Source: Amycolatopsis acidicola (GTDB lineage Bacteria > Actinomycetota > Actinomycetes > Mycobacteriales > Pseudonocardiaceae). From it: a stretch of 32,274 nucleotides of DNA. The stretch covers positions 1 through 32,274 of the forward strand of contig NZ_VMNW02000095.1 of NCBI RefSeq assembly GCF_007713735.2, written 5' to 3'. The position numbers and the translations under genes are program-made. Below are positions 6,618 through 13,975 of the stretch, piece by piece. Each line of letters opens with the position of its first letter. Within the stretch, counting starts at the first letter, position 1. The notes under the pieces are model-generated. The model worked only from the letters and a program-made list of their open reading frames with translations, was not told the DNA's origin and searched no databases.

Positions 6618-8159
6618 GTGACCGTCGAACGGGCGCGTGCGCACAGCCTCGCCGACATCCCGCGCCGCTCGGCGGCCCGGTTCCCGGACAAGACGGCCGT
6701 GGTGCACCGCGACGTCCGGCTCACCTTCGCCGAGTTCGACGCCGTGGTAGACCGGGTGGCCGCTGCCCTGCAGGCTGCAGGCCTCACGCGCGGGGACACG
6801 CTTGCGGTGCTGTCGCACAACTGCTGGCAGTTCCCGGTGCTCTCCTTCGCCACCGCGCGGATCGGCGTGGTGTTCGTGCCGGTGAACTTCATGCTCACCG
6901 GGGGAGAGGTCGGCTACATCCTGCGCGACTGCGGCGCGGACGCCTTCGTCGTCGAGGACGCGCTGCTGCCGGTGGCCGAGAAAGCTTTGGTGGAACACGA
7001 AGTCCGCGTCCGGGCCGTCCTCGGTGACCAGGTTCCGCCCGGCTGGACGGACTTCGCGGAGTGGTCCGAAAAGGACGGTCGTCCGCGCCCCGTGGAAGTG
7101 GGCGACGACGAGGTCATCCGCATCATGTACACCTCCGGCACGGAGTCGCGGCCGAAGGGCGCGATGCTCACGAGCCGGTCGCTGATGTGGCAGTACACCA
7201 GCTGCATCGTCACCGGCGGGATGGAGGCCGGGGACGTCGAGCTGCACGCGATGCCGCTCTACCACTGCGCGCAGCTGGACAATTTCCTCAGCACGGACCT
7301 GTATCTCGGCGCCACCAGCATCATCCTCGACCGGCCCGAGCCCGCCGCCATGCTGCGCGCCATCGAGACCGAGCGGGTGACGAACCTGTTCGTCCCGCCG
7401 ACCGTGTGGATTTCGCTGCTGCGGGAACTGGGTTCCGCGGACATCAGCTCATTGCGCAAGGGCTATTACGGCGCGTCGGCCTTGCCCGTGGAAGTGCTGC
7501 GGGAAATGAAGAAGCGCTTGCCGGGGATGAGGTTCTGGAACTTCTACGGGCAGACCGAGATGGCGTCGCTGGCCACCGCGCTCGGCCCCGAGGACCAGGA
7601 ATCGCGGCCGGGCTCCGCGGGACGTGCGGCGCTGAATGTCGAAACCCGGATCGTCGACGAACGGGATCGGCCGCTGCCGACGGGCGAGGTGGGGGAGATC
7701 GTGCACCGCAGCCCGCACGCGACCGTGGGCTACCACGGGAAACCGGAGCAGACGGCGGAGGCGTTCCGCGGCGGCTGGTTCCACTCCGGCGACCTCGGCT
7801 ACTTCGACGACGAGGGCTACCTCTGGGTGGTCGACCGCAAGAAGGACATGATCAAAACGGGCGGGGAGAACGTCGCCACCCGCGAGGTCGAGGAAGCCTT
7901 GTACACAGTGGACGGTGTTGCGGAGGTCGCTGTGGTCGGCGTTCCGCATCCGCGCTGGATCGAGGCGGTGACGGCCGTCGTCGTGGCCGAGCCGGGGAGC
8001 GCGCTCACCGAAAGCGAAGTGCTCGACGGATGCCGCCGGGTGCTGGCGGGGTTCAAGGTGCCGAAATCCGTGGTGTTCACCGACGCGCTGCCGAAGAACC
8101 CCAGCGGGAAGATCCTCAAGCGCGAGCTGCGGGAACGACTGTCCCCCAAAGCGGACTAG
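6618..8159 (+). CDS. Acyl-CoA synthetase / AMP-dependent CoA ligase
   Basis: A 513-residue ANL-superfamily enzyme that should activate a carboxylic acid to its CoA thioester with ATP. The P-loop is MYTSGTESRPKGAM, the A5 motif is FYGQTE, the A7 motif is HSGDLGYFDDEGYLWVVDRKKD, the A8 hinge is KTGGENVATREVEE, and the catalytic lysine lies in NPSGKILKRELRE near the C-terminus. The length is normal for the medium/long-chain or aromatic acid ligases. I chose the GTG at 6618 because AGGGAG lies seven bases upstream. It sits between the monooxygenase and the SRPBCC gene on the same strand, which suggests that the oxidised product is a carboxylic acid handed to CoA metabolism. The substrate cannot be read from sequence. 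Confidence 0.92.
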   Translation: MTVERARAHSLADIPRRSAARFPDKTAVVHRDVRLTFAEFDAVVDRVAAALQAAGLTRGDTLAVLSHNCWQFPVLSFATARIGVVFVPVNFMLTGGEVGYILRDCGADAFVVEDALLPVAEKALVEHEVRVRAVLGDQVPPGWTDFAEWSEKDGRPRPVEVGDDEVIRIMYTSGTESRPKGAMLTSRSLMWQYTSCIVTGGMEAGDVELHAMPLYHCAQLDNFLSTDLYLGATSIILDRPEPAAMLRAIETERVTNLFVPPTVWISLLRELGSADISSLRKGYYGASALPVEVLREMKKRLPGMRFWNFYGQTEMASLATALGPEDQESRPGSAGRAALNVETRIVDERDRPLPTGEVGEIVHRSPHATVGYHGKPEQTAEAFRGGWFHSGDLGYFDDEGYLWVVDRKKDMIKTGGENVATREVEEALYTVDGVAEVAVVGVPHPRWIEAVTAVVVAEPGSALTESEVLDGCRRVLAGFKVPKSVVFTDALPKNPSGKILKRELRERLSPKAD

Positions 8160-8220
8160 GCCGGCGCCGCTCGCGTTCGTAGCGTTCGGCGGTACCAGCC
8201 CGACGAGTGTGGAGGACGGA

Positions 8221-8625
8221 ATGCGAGTGGTCGAAACCCGGGTGATCGCGGCGGATCCGGCGACGGTGTGGAAGACCGGCGGCGACACCGCGAACATCGC
8301 GGACTGGGTGCCCGCGATCGAGAAGTCCCACCAGGAAGGCGACGTGCGGTACGCGACGTTCGCCGGTGGCGGCGGGGAAGCGAGCGAGCGCATCGTCGAG
8401 CACGATGACAGCGCGCGAACCTATGTGTACGAGTACCTTTCCGGGCCGCTCGCGCTGCGGCTGTACCGGTCCCGGTTCACCGTGCGGGACCACGCCGAGG
8501 GCGCGGAAGTGGTGTGGGAGGCGGAGTTCGAGGCCGAGTCCGCCGAGGAGGAGCCCGGGCTCGCCGAAGCGATCCGCGGGATCTACGTGGCGGCGCTGGA
8601 TTCGCTCGCGGAACGGTCCCGCTGA
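8221..8625 (+). CDS. SRPBCC family protein (polyketide cyclase/START fold)
   Basis: A 134-residue small protein of the Bet v 1/START-like fold, recognised by the N-terminal VVETRVIAADPATVWKTGGD strand and helix, the central beta strands ERIVEHDDSARTYVYEYL, and a long C-terminal helix (EEEPGLAEAIRGIYVAALDSLAE). Proteins of this type bind hydrophobic ligands in an internal cavity and may act as cyclases, isomerases or carriers. No catalytic signature is evident. The ATG at 8221 has GGAGG five bases upstream. It is 61 bases after the CoA ligase on the same strand and ends 8 bases from the convergent LuxR gene, with no clear terminator between. Confidence 0.8.
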   Translation: MRVVETRVIAADPATVWKTGGDTANIADWVPAIEKSHQEGDVRYATFAGGGGEASERIVEHDDSARTYVYEYLSGPLALRLYRSRFTVRDHAEGAEVVWEAEFEAESAEEEPGLAEAIRGIYVAALDSLAERSR

Positions 8626-8633
8626 GACTCCTC

Positions 8634-9413
8634 TCAAGTGGACGATGCGGACCTGCGCACCGCGATCGCGAGTTCGGTCCGGTTGCGCAGGCCCGTCATC
8701 GCCAGGATGCGCGTGACGTACTTCTTCACGCTCGCCGGGTGCAGGTGCAGCACCTCCCCGATGGACGCGTTCGACATCCCTTCGCCGACCAGCCGCGCGA
8801 CCTCCGCCTGGCGCGGGGAAAGCCGTGACAGCACCGTTTCCTCCACCGGCGACGCGTTCGGCCGGACGGGCAGGTGACACGCGATCTGCGCCAGCGGGCC
8901 CGCCAGCAGCCGCAGCGAACCGACCTCCTGCGGGCCGATCCGGCCGGGGTCCCGGTCGAACAGCCCGACCAGCGCCTTGCGGCCGTCCGCGATGTCGAGG
9001 TAGATCGCGGTCGCGGACTGGATTCCGTGCCGTTCCAGGTAGTCCGTGACGTACATCCGGTTCTCCGGCGTGCCGCCGGACAGCTCCGACAAAGTGGACA
9101 CCCGCGTGCTGATCAGCGACCGCAGCGCGTGCGGCGTCGAGAAGATGTCGTGCTGGAACCACATTTCCTGGTACTCGGGCAGCATGTGCCGGGTGATGCC
9201 GATGATCGTCGGGTCCGGGTCGGCGCACGCGAGCGGCGCGGTGCGGCCGGTGAAGAACGTGGTGGAGCGGACCTGGTAGACCTCGGCGAGCGCGCTGGTC
9301 AGCGCGGCCTTGAACGACACGAGGTCGTGCGTGCCGTCGATCCGTTCGAGCACCGCGAAAGCGAGCTCGTAGGACCGCCGGCCGGCGGCCGGTTCGTGCG
9401 CGAGAGTCGGCAT
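8634..9413 (-). CDS. LuxR-type transcriptional regulator
   Basis: A 259-residue regulator. The first about 180 residues form a GAF-like sensor region without recognisable phospho-acceptor or quorum-signal motifs. The C-terminus is a LuxR/GerE HTH: LSPRQAEVARLVGEGMSNASIGEVLHL, then a recognition helix ASVKKYVTRIL. It lies 42 bases downstream of the alcohol dehydrogenase gene on the same strand, so the two are probably co-transcribed. The ATG at 9413 has GGGGGAGG a few bases upstream. The likely targets are the divergent promoters at 10524-10635, where GTCCCC half-sites lie. What it senses is unknown; a substrate of the adjacent alcohol dehydrogenase or amidohydrolase-fold protein is my inference. 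Confidence 0.88.
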   Translation of the reverse strand: MPTLAHEPAAGRRSYELAFAVLERIDGTHDLVSFKAALTSALAEVYQVRSTTFFTGRTAPLACADPDPTIIGITRHMLPEYQEMWFQHDIFSTPHALRSLISTRVSTLSELSGGTPENRMYVTDYLERHGIQSATAIYLDIADGRKALVGLFDRDPGRIGPQEVGSLRLLAGPLAQIACHLPVRPNASPVEETVLSRLSPRQAEVARLVGEGMSNASIGEVLHLHPASVKKYVTRILAMTGLRNRTELAIAVRRSASST

Positions 9414-9455
9414 CGTCGCCTCCCCCGTGGGGTGGTGCTCGGGAACAGGAGTGGC

Positions 9456-10523
9456 TCAAGGATAACGGTTCGGGCGGACGAGGACCTTGATGTCGTCGCC
9501 GATGTCCTCCCCCAGGCGGGCGAAGGTGCCCGCGGCTTCGTCGAGCGTGATCGTGGTGGTGACCATGCTCGCGAGGTCCGCGCCGCGGGCGGCGCCGATC
9601 CGGACGGCGGTGTCGAAGTCGGCGCTGGTGTAGGCGAGGCTCCCGACTACGGCGGTCTCGCGGTAGAGCAGGGTGGTCGGGTCGAAGGGCACGGGTTTTT
9701 CCCACGCGGCCACGTTGACGACCGTTCCGGCCGCGCCCGTGCAGGCGACCGCGGTGTCCAGTGTGGACGGTGCGGCGGCGGCGTCGAACGCGGCCTGGAC
9801 GCCGAGCCCGTCGGTGATATCGCCGATGAACTCGACGACGGATCCGGCCAGGGGGTTCATGGTGATCGTCGCGCCGAACCGTTTCGCGGCCGCCCGCCGT
9901 GCGGCGGACGGCTCGGTGAGCACGACCTGCTCCGCGCCCGCCTCGCGGGCGGCCAGCGCGATGCACAGCCCGATCACGCCGCCGCCCTGTACGAGCACCA
10001 TGTCCCCGGCGCTCACGCGGCCTTGCGCGACCGCGTGGATCCCGGTGGCGAGAGGTTCGAGCAGGGCGCCGATCCCGTCCGGGATCGCTTCGGGCAGGCG
10101 GTGGACGTTCCGTTCGCGGGTGATGTCGAAGTCGGCGAACGCGCCGCCTTCGCCGCTCACGCCGTGGAAACCGATCTTCGTGCAGATGTTCGTGTGCCCG
10201 GCCCGGCACGGCGGGCATTCGCCGCACCAGATCGCGGCGTTCACCGCCACCCGGTCACCGACCGCTATCTCCCGCACCCGCGGGCCCACGGCCACGACCT
10301 TGCCCTCGAATTCGTGGCCCAGGGTGAGCGGCGCGACCTCCCCGGTGAGCGGGTGGGGATCCGTGGTGGGGATGGAAATCGGGCCGCCGCGGTACTCGTG
10401 CAGATCCGAGCCGCAGATCCCGGCCGCGGTGACGGCGATCTTCACCTGGTCGCCCGCCGGCTCGGGTTCGGGGATCTCGTCCAGCCGCACGTCCCGGCGG
10501 CCGTGGAACCTCAGCGCACGCAT
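9456..10523 (-). CDS. Zinc-dependent alcohol dehydrogenase (butanediol/sorbitol-type MDR)
   Basis: A 355-residue medium-chain dehydrogenase. Catalytic-zinc residues are C37 (GICGSD), H70-E71 (GHEFEG) and E156 (LLEP); structural-zinc cysteines are C100, C103, C106 and C114 (CGECPPC...C). The Rossmann motif is GGGVIG at about 180-185. This pattern matches 2,3-butanediol and polyol dehydrogenases, which oxidise secondary alcohols with NAD. There is no ribosome site before the ATG, and a -10-like TAGCGT ends 7 bases upstream, so the mRNA is probably leaderless. It is followed by the LuxR gene and is divergent from the amidohydrolase-fold gene. Together these resemble the alcohol dehydrogenase and accessory genes found beside propane-type diiron monooxygenases, but no monooxygenase is here. 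Confidence 0.92.
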   Translation of the reverse strand: MRALRFHGRRDVRLDEIPEPEPAGDQVKIAVTAAGICGSDLHEYRGGPISIPTTDPHPLTGEVAPLTLGHEFEGKVVAVGPRVREIAVGDRVAVNAAIWCGECPPCRAGHTNICTKIGFHGVSGEGGAFADFDITRERNVHRLPEAIPDGIGALLEPLATGIHAVAQGRVSAGDMVLVQGGGVIGLCIALAAREAGAEQVVLTEPSAARRAAAKRFGATITMNPLAGSVVEFIGDITDGLGVQAAFDAAAAPSTLDTAVACTGAAGTVVNVAAWEKPVPFDPTTLLYRETAVVGSLAYTSADFDTAVRIGAARGADLASMVTTTITLDEAAGTFARLGEDIGDDIKVLVRPNRYP

Positions 10524-10529
10524 CCGGCC

Positions 10530-10559
10530 ACGCTAGGCGGATGCGCGTGGCCCGGCCAA
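10530..10559 (-). promoter_or_regulatory. Probable leaderless promoter of the alcohol dehydrogenase gene
   Basis: Reading the minus strand, TTGGCC (10559-10554), an 18-base spacer and TAGCGT (10535-10530) put transcription start at or beside the ATG at 10523. The palindrome at 10560-10575 abuts the -35 box, a position used by activators. Confidence 0.4.
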
Positions 10560-10588
10560 GTCCCCCGCGGGGGACAGTCTTTGTCCCC
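10560..10588. promoter_or_regulatory. Triple GTCCCC operator in the divergent promoter
   Basis: A perfect 16-base palindrome GTCCCCCGCGGGGGAC lies at 10560-10575. Its right half, GGGGACA (10570-10576), also pairs with TGTCCCC (10582-10588) across 5 bases. This gives three alternating half-sites between the alcohol dehydrogenase and amidohydrolase-fold genes. The LuxR protein encoded at 8634-9413 is the obvious candidate to bind them. Confidence 0.5.
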
Positions 10589-10635
10589 TTCGGAGGACTG
10601 CCCGCGCGGCCGGTGTGATTCCTACCGTCCCAGCC

Positions 10636-11724
10636 ATGCTGAACGACAAATACGTGATCGACGCCGTGATCCACTCGTACAACCTCGATCCCCGCAACCA
10701 CGCCGTGCCCCGCAACGCGGAGGGCATCACGGAGATGATCTTCGGGGTGGTCGCGGGTTCCGGGCCCGAGTACGAGCTGACGCGCGAGCAGTACGTGCGC
10801 GACTGGGACGTGGACGAGACGGTGTCCACGCTGTTCCTGGAGAGCCAGACCGATTTCGCGATCTACCACCCGGTGCCGATCGGCGCCTACCGCGACGGGC
10901 TGGTGTCGGTGGAGAAGGCGGCCGAGGTGCTCGCCAAGCACCCGACGCGGTTCCTGTCCTACGCCACCGTCGACCCGATGGCCGGGCAGGCCGCGCTCGA
11001 CGAGCTGGAGCGCCAGGCCGAGCTGCTCAACCCGATCGGGCTCAAGCTCTACCCGTCGTCGTGGACGGCCGAGGGCAAGCACCGGCACTTCCGGATGGAC
11101 GACGAGCAGGTCGTGTACCCGCTGTACGAAAAGGCCAAGGAGCTGGGGATCTCCACGGTCGCGGTGCACAAGGCCGTGCCGCTGGGCCCGGTGCCGATGG
11201 ACCCGTACCGCGTCGGCGACCTCGACGTGGCCGCGCACGACCATCCGGACCTGAACTTCGAGATCGTGCACGGCGGGGTCGCGTTCGTCGAGGAGACCGC
11301 GTGGCTGCTGGCCCGGTTCCCCAACGTGTTCGTCAACCTGGAGACGCTGAACATCATCTGCGCCAAGCGGCCCGACCAGTTCGCGCGCGCCGTGCTGGGG
11401 ATGGCCGCGGTCGTCGGGGACCACGTGTACGACCGGATGTGGTGGGGCACCGGGCATATGGCGTACCACGCCCGGCCGTGCCTGGAGGCGTTCGAAGCGT
11501 TCCGGTTCACCGACGCGGACCTCGAGCTGGCAGGCCAGTTCGCGCCGGTCTCGCAGATCACCGACGAGCACAAGGCGAAGATCCTCGCCGGGAACTACGT
11601 TTCCGCGCTCGGGCTGGACCTGGACAAGATCAAGGCGGGCACCGCGGCCGACGAGCTCGAGCGGCAGCGCGCCGAGGGGCTGCGGGCGCCGTGGTCGACC
11701 AGCCGCACGCCGGTCGGAGCGTGA
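10636..11724 (+). CDS. Amidohydrolase-2 fold protein with altered metal site
   Basis: A 362-residue TIM-barrel protein of the amidohydrolase-2 (ACMSD-like) family. Barrel markers visible are IDAVIHSYN (residues 8-16), GLKLYPSSW (135-143), VAVHKAV (H178), IVHGG (H212) and MWWGTGHMAYH (268-278). The usual DxHxH metal motif is reduced to H13-S-Y15, and the usual GTD or GSD aspartate appears as GTGH. It may therefore hold metal differently or work as a non-catalytic accessory protein. Homologs of this general type, paired with a DUF59 protein, accompany propane-monooxygenase clusters (established knowledge from memory). No ribosome site precedes the ATG at 10636; TACCGT ends 7 bases upstream, so translation is probably leaderless. 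The DUF59 gene follows after 3 bases. Confidence 0.82.
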   Translation: MLNDKYVIDAVIHSYNLDPRNHAVPRNAEGITEMIFGVVAGSGPEYELTREQYVRDWDVDETVSTLFLESQTDFAIYHPVPIGAYRDGLVSVEKAAEVLAKHPTRFLSYATVDPMAGQAALDELERQAELLNPIGLKLYPSSWTAEGKHRHFRMDDEQVVYPLYEKAKELGISTVAVHKAVPLGPVPMDPYRVGDLDVAAHDHPDLNFEIVHGGVAFVEETAWLLARFPNVFVNLETLNIICAKRPDQFARAVLGMAAVVGDHVYDRMWWGTGHMAYHARPCLEAFEAFRFTDADLELAGQFAPVSQITDEHKAKILAGNYVSALGLDLDKIKAGTAADELERQRAEGLRAPWSTSRTPVGA

Positions 11725-11727
11725 ACC

Positions 11728-12087
11728 GTGGGCGTCGAAGAACAGGTGCGCGAAGCTCTGCGTGAGGTCGTCGACCCGTGCAGCGTCGCGGCGGCCACGC
11801 CGATCGACATCGTCGAGATGGGCCTGGTCGACCGCATCGAGCCGGACGGCGACGGCGTCGCGATCCGGCTTTCGCTGACCACGCCGTCGTGCATGATGCT
11901 CGGGCAGCTGCTGGAGCAGATCGACCGGCAGGTGAGCCCGCTGCTGGGCGGCCGCAAACCGGAGGTGACCCTGGACGACGGCATGACGTGGACGCCGGAG
12001 CGGATGACCGGCCGCGCCCGCGAAATCCGCGAAGCCCGGCGCCAGGTGCTGCTTTCCCTGCTGCCACCGAGAAAATCCGATGCGTGA
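11728..12087 (+). CDS. DUF59/MIP18-family protein (metal-sulfur assembly or PaaD-like)
   Basis: A 119-residue protein with the DUF59 core: D16-P17-C18, IDIVEMGLVDRI (26-37) and LTTPSC (50-55). Members help load iron-sulfur or diiron enzymes, as PaaD and SufT do. The usual DPE is DPC here, so two cysteines (C18 and C55) face the likely cluster site; whether this matters is unknown. The GTG start at 11728 is 3 bases after the amidohydrolase-fold stop, showing a tight operon. The stop overlaps the ATG of the broken SDR at 12080. Together with the preceding gene this suggests a maturation or substrate-handling module for a metalloenzyme encoded elsewhere. Confidence 0.82.
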   Translation: MGVEEQVREALREVVDPCSVAAATPIDIVEMGLVDRIEPDGDGVAIRLSLTTPSCMMLGQLLEQIDRQVSPLLGGRKPEVTLDDGMTWTPERMTGRAREIREARRQVLLSLLPPRKSDA

Positions 12088-12274
12088 GGGCCAGGTCGCG
12101 GTGATCACCGGCGTGGGCCGCGAGGCATCACGGTGAACGCCGTCTGCCGCGGGCACGCTGGACAATCCGCTCAACGACAACCCCGGCGGCCCGAGGGGTT
12201 CCATACTTGTGCTGTTGGCCGGATCAGCGACCCGGCAGGCGATCACCACGACCGGCGGCCAGGTGATGCACTGA
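12080..12274 (+). pseudogene. Degraded short-chain dehydrogenase
   Basis: An ATG at 12080, overlapping the end of the DUF59 gene, opens a typical SDR start (REGQVAVITGVGRE) that reaches a stop at 12134-12136 after 18 codons. In a second frame, ITVNAVCRG (from 12127) matches the SDR segment just after the catalytic region. In a third frame the tail SILVLLAGSA...TTGGQVMH ends at 12272-12274, like the normal SDR C-terminus. The middle, roughly 150 residues with the catalytic YxxxK, has been deleted, and there are at least two frameshifts. It was most likely the third gene of the amidohydrolase-fold/DUF59 operon. Confidence 0.8.
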
Positions 12275-12295
12275 CCGCCCACGAACGGGAGCACG

Positions 12296-13933
12296 ATGTC
12301 CAGCTACGACGACAAACCCTGGCAGCCCCGGTACGCGCCGGGCCTGCCAGGCACCTCCCCGGACTACGGCGACGCCGTGAGCATGTTCCGCGCCACGGTG
12401 GCGCGGAACCCCGACGGCGACGCGTTGCGCTACTTCGGCCGCAGTATCACGTTCCGCGAGCTCGACGAGCTGACCGACGCGTTCGCCGCCGGGCTCGCCG
12501 CGTCGGGGTTCGCGCCGGGGGAGCGGGTGGCGCTCTACCTCCAGAACGTCCCGCAGTTCGTGCTCGCCCAGCTCGGCACCTGGAAGGCGGGCGGGATCGC
12601 GGTGTCGGTCAACCCGATGTACAAGGAACGTGAGCTGGGGGAGCTGCTGACCGACTCCGGCGCCTCGGTCCTGGTGTGCCTGCAGTCGCTGTACCGGGAC
12701 GTCGCGGCGAAGGTGGACTCGGCGGTGCGCCTGGTGCTGACCACGTCCGAACTCGACCTGCGCGGCCGCGACGACGAGCGGATCTTCGCCGGGATCGAAC
12801 GTGCCGACTGCCCGGGAACCACCGATCTGCTGGAGTTTCTTGGCCGGCACAAGGGCTCTCGACCGTCCGAAGTGGAGCTTGAACCGTCCGACGTCGCTTT
12901 CCTGACCTACACCTCGGGCACCACGGGGCCACCGAAGGGCGCGATGACCACGCACGCCAACGTGGTCTTCAACGCCGGTACCTACCGGAACTGGATCGGG
13001 ATCGGCTCCGAGGACGTGATCCTGGGCGTGGCCCCGCTGTTCCACGTCACCGGGCTCGTCGGGCACATCGCGCTCGGCCTGCTCACCGGGGCGCCTTTGG
13101 TGCTGATGTACCGGCTGGACCCGGCGGTGACGCTGGAGACCGCCGAATCCGAGGGCGCCACGTTCACGGTCGGCTCGATCACCGTGTTCACCGCGCTGAT
13201 GTCGGTGCCGGACGTGAGGCTGACCAGCCTCACGAAGATCTACTCCGGCGGGGCACCGATCCCGCCGGAGACGGTGCGGCGCTTCGAGGAGCGGTTCGGC
13301 CACTACATCCACAACATCTACGGCCTCACCGAAACCACGTCCCCGTCGCACGGTGTGCCGTTCGGCACGCGCGCGCCGGTGGATCCCTTGTCCGGCGCGC
13401 TTTCCGTGGGCGTGCCGGTGCCGGGAACGATCGTGCGGATCGTCGGCGAGGACGGGCGAGAGCTGCCGGTGGGGGAGATCGGCGAGCTGGTGACCGAGGG
13501 CCCGCAGGTCGTCCCCGGCTACTGGAACAAGCCCGAGGAGACGGCGAAAGCCATGCGGGGCGGCGCTTTCCACACCGGCGACGTCGGCTACATGGACGCC
13601 GAGGGCTGGTTCTACGTGGTGGACCGGAAGAAGGACCAGATCAACGCCGGCGGCTACAAGATCTGGCCGCGCGAAGTGGAGGACGTCCTCTACGAGCACC
13701 CCGCAGTGCGCGAGGCGGCGGTGGTAGGTGTCCCGGACGAGTACCGCGGGGAGACGGTGAAGGCGTTCGTTTCCTTGCGTGACGGGGAATCCGTGACGCC
13801 GGAGGAGCTGATCGCGTTCAGCCGCGAGCGCCTGGCGGCGTACAAGTACCCGCGGGCGGTCGAGATCCTGGCGGAGATCCCCAAGACGGCCAGCGGGAAA
13901 CTGCTCCGGCGCGAGCTGCGTTCGCGCCGCTGA
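12296..13933 (+). CDS. Long-chain-fatty-acid-CoA ligase-type enzyme
   Basis: A 545-residue ANL-superfamily ligase that should convert a carboxylic acid to its CoA thioester with ATP. The P-loop is LTYTSGTTGPPKGAMTTH near residue 204, the A5 motif is YGLTETTSPSH, the A7 motif is HTGDVGYMDAEGWFYVVDRKKD, the A8 hinge is AGGYKIWPREVED, and the catalytic lysine is in TASGKLLRRELR at the very end. All motifs are intact. The ATG at 12296 has CGGGAG upstream. It follows the SDR pseudogene and converges on the ACAD-type dehydrogenase across a strong terminator. It could supply acyl-CoA to that dehydrogenase, although they are not in one operon. The substrate cannot be read from sequence. Confidence 0.93.
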   Translation: MSSYDDKPWQPRYAPGLPGTSPDYGDAVSMFRATVARNPDGDALRYFGRSITFRELDELTDAFAAGLAASGFAPGERVALYLQNVPQFVLAQLGTWKAGGIAVSVNPMYKERELGELLTDSGASVLVCLQSLYRDVAAKVDSAVRLVLTTSELDLRGRDDERIFAGIERADCPGTTDLLEFLGRHKGSRPSEVELEPSDVAFLTYTSGTTGPPKGAMTTHANVVFNAGTYRNWIGIGSEDVILGVAPLFHVTGLVGHIALGLLTGAPLVLMYRLDPAVTLETAESEGATFTVGSITVFTALMSVPDVRLTSLTKIYSGGAPIPPETVRRFEERFGHYIHNIYGLTETTSPSHGVPFGTRAPVDPLSGALSVGVPVPGTIVRIVGEDGRELPVGEIGELVTEGPQVVPGYWNKPEETAKAMRGGAFHTGDVGYMDAEGWFYVVDRKKDQINAGGYKIWPREVEDVLYEHPAVREAAVVGVPDEYRGETVKAFVSLRDGESVTPEELIAFSRERLAAYKYPRAVEILAEIPKTASGKLLRRELRSRR

Positions 13934-13935
13934 CG

Positions 13936-13972
13936 GGAACGGCGGTTGTCCGATGTGGACAACCGCCGTTCC
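13936..13972. terminator. Bidirectional hairpin terminator
   Basis: A perfect 16-bp stem (arms 13936-13951 and 13957-13972) with a 5-base loop sits between the convergent CoA ligase and acyl-CoA dehydrogenase genes. T content after the stem is modest. Confidence 0.82.
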
Positions 13973-13975
13973 TTG

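Noticed and set aside
2648..6898. A very long open frame on the minus strand across the regulator and monooxygenase genes
   Set aside because: It is antisense to two well-recognised genes, is arginine/glutamine/proline-rich, and has no family pattern. Such frames are common in GC-rich DNA because stop codons are rare.
8626..8633. Terminator between the convergent SRPBCC and LuxR genes
   Set aside because: The gap is 8 bases, and no stem-loop can be drawn there or at the gene ends.
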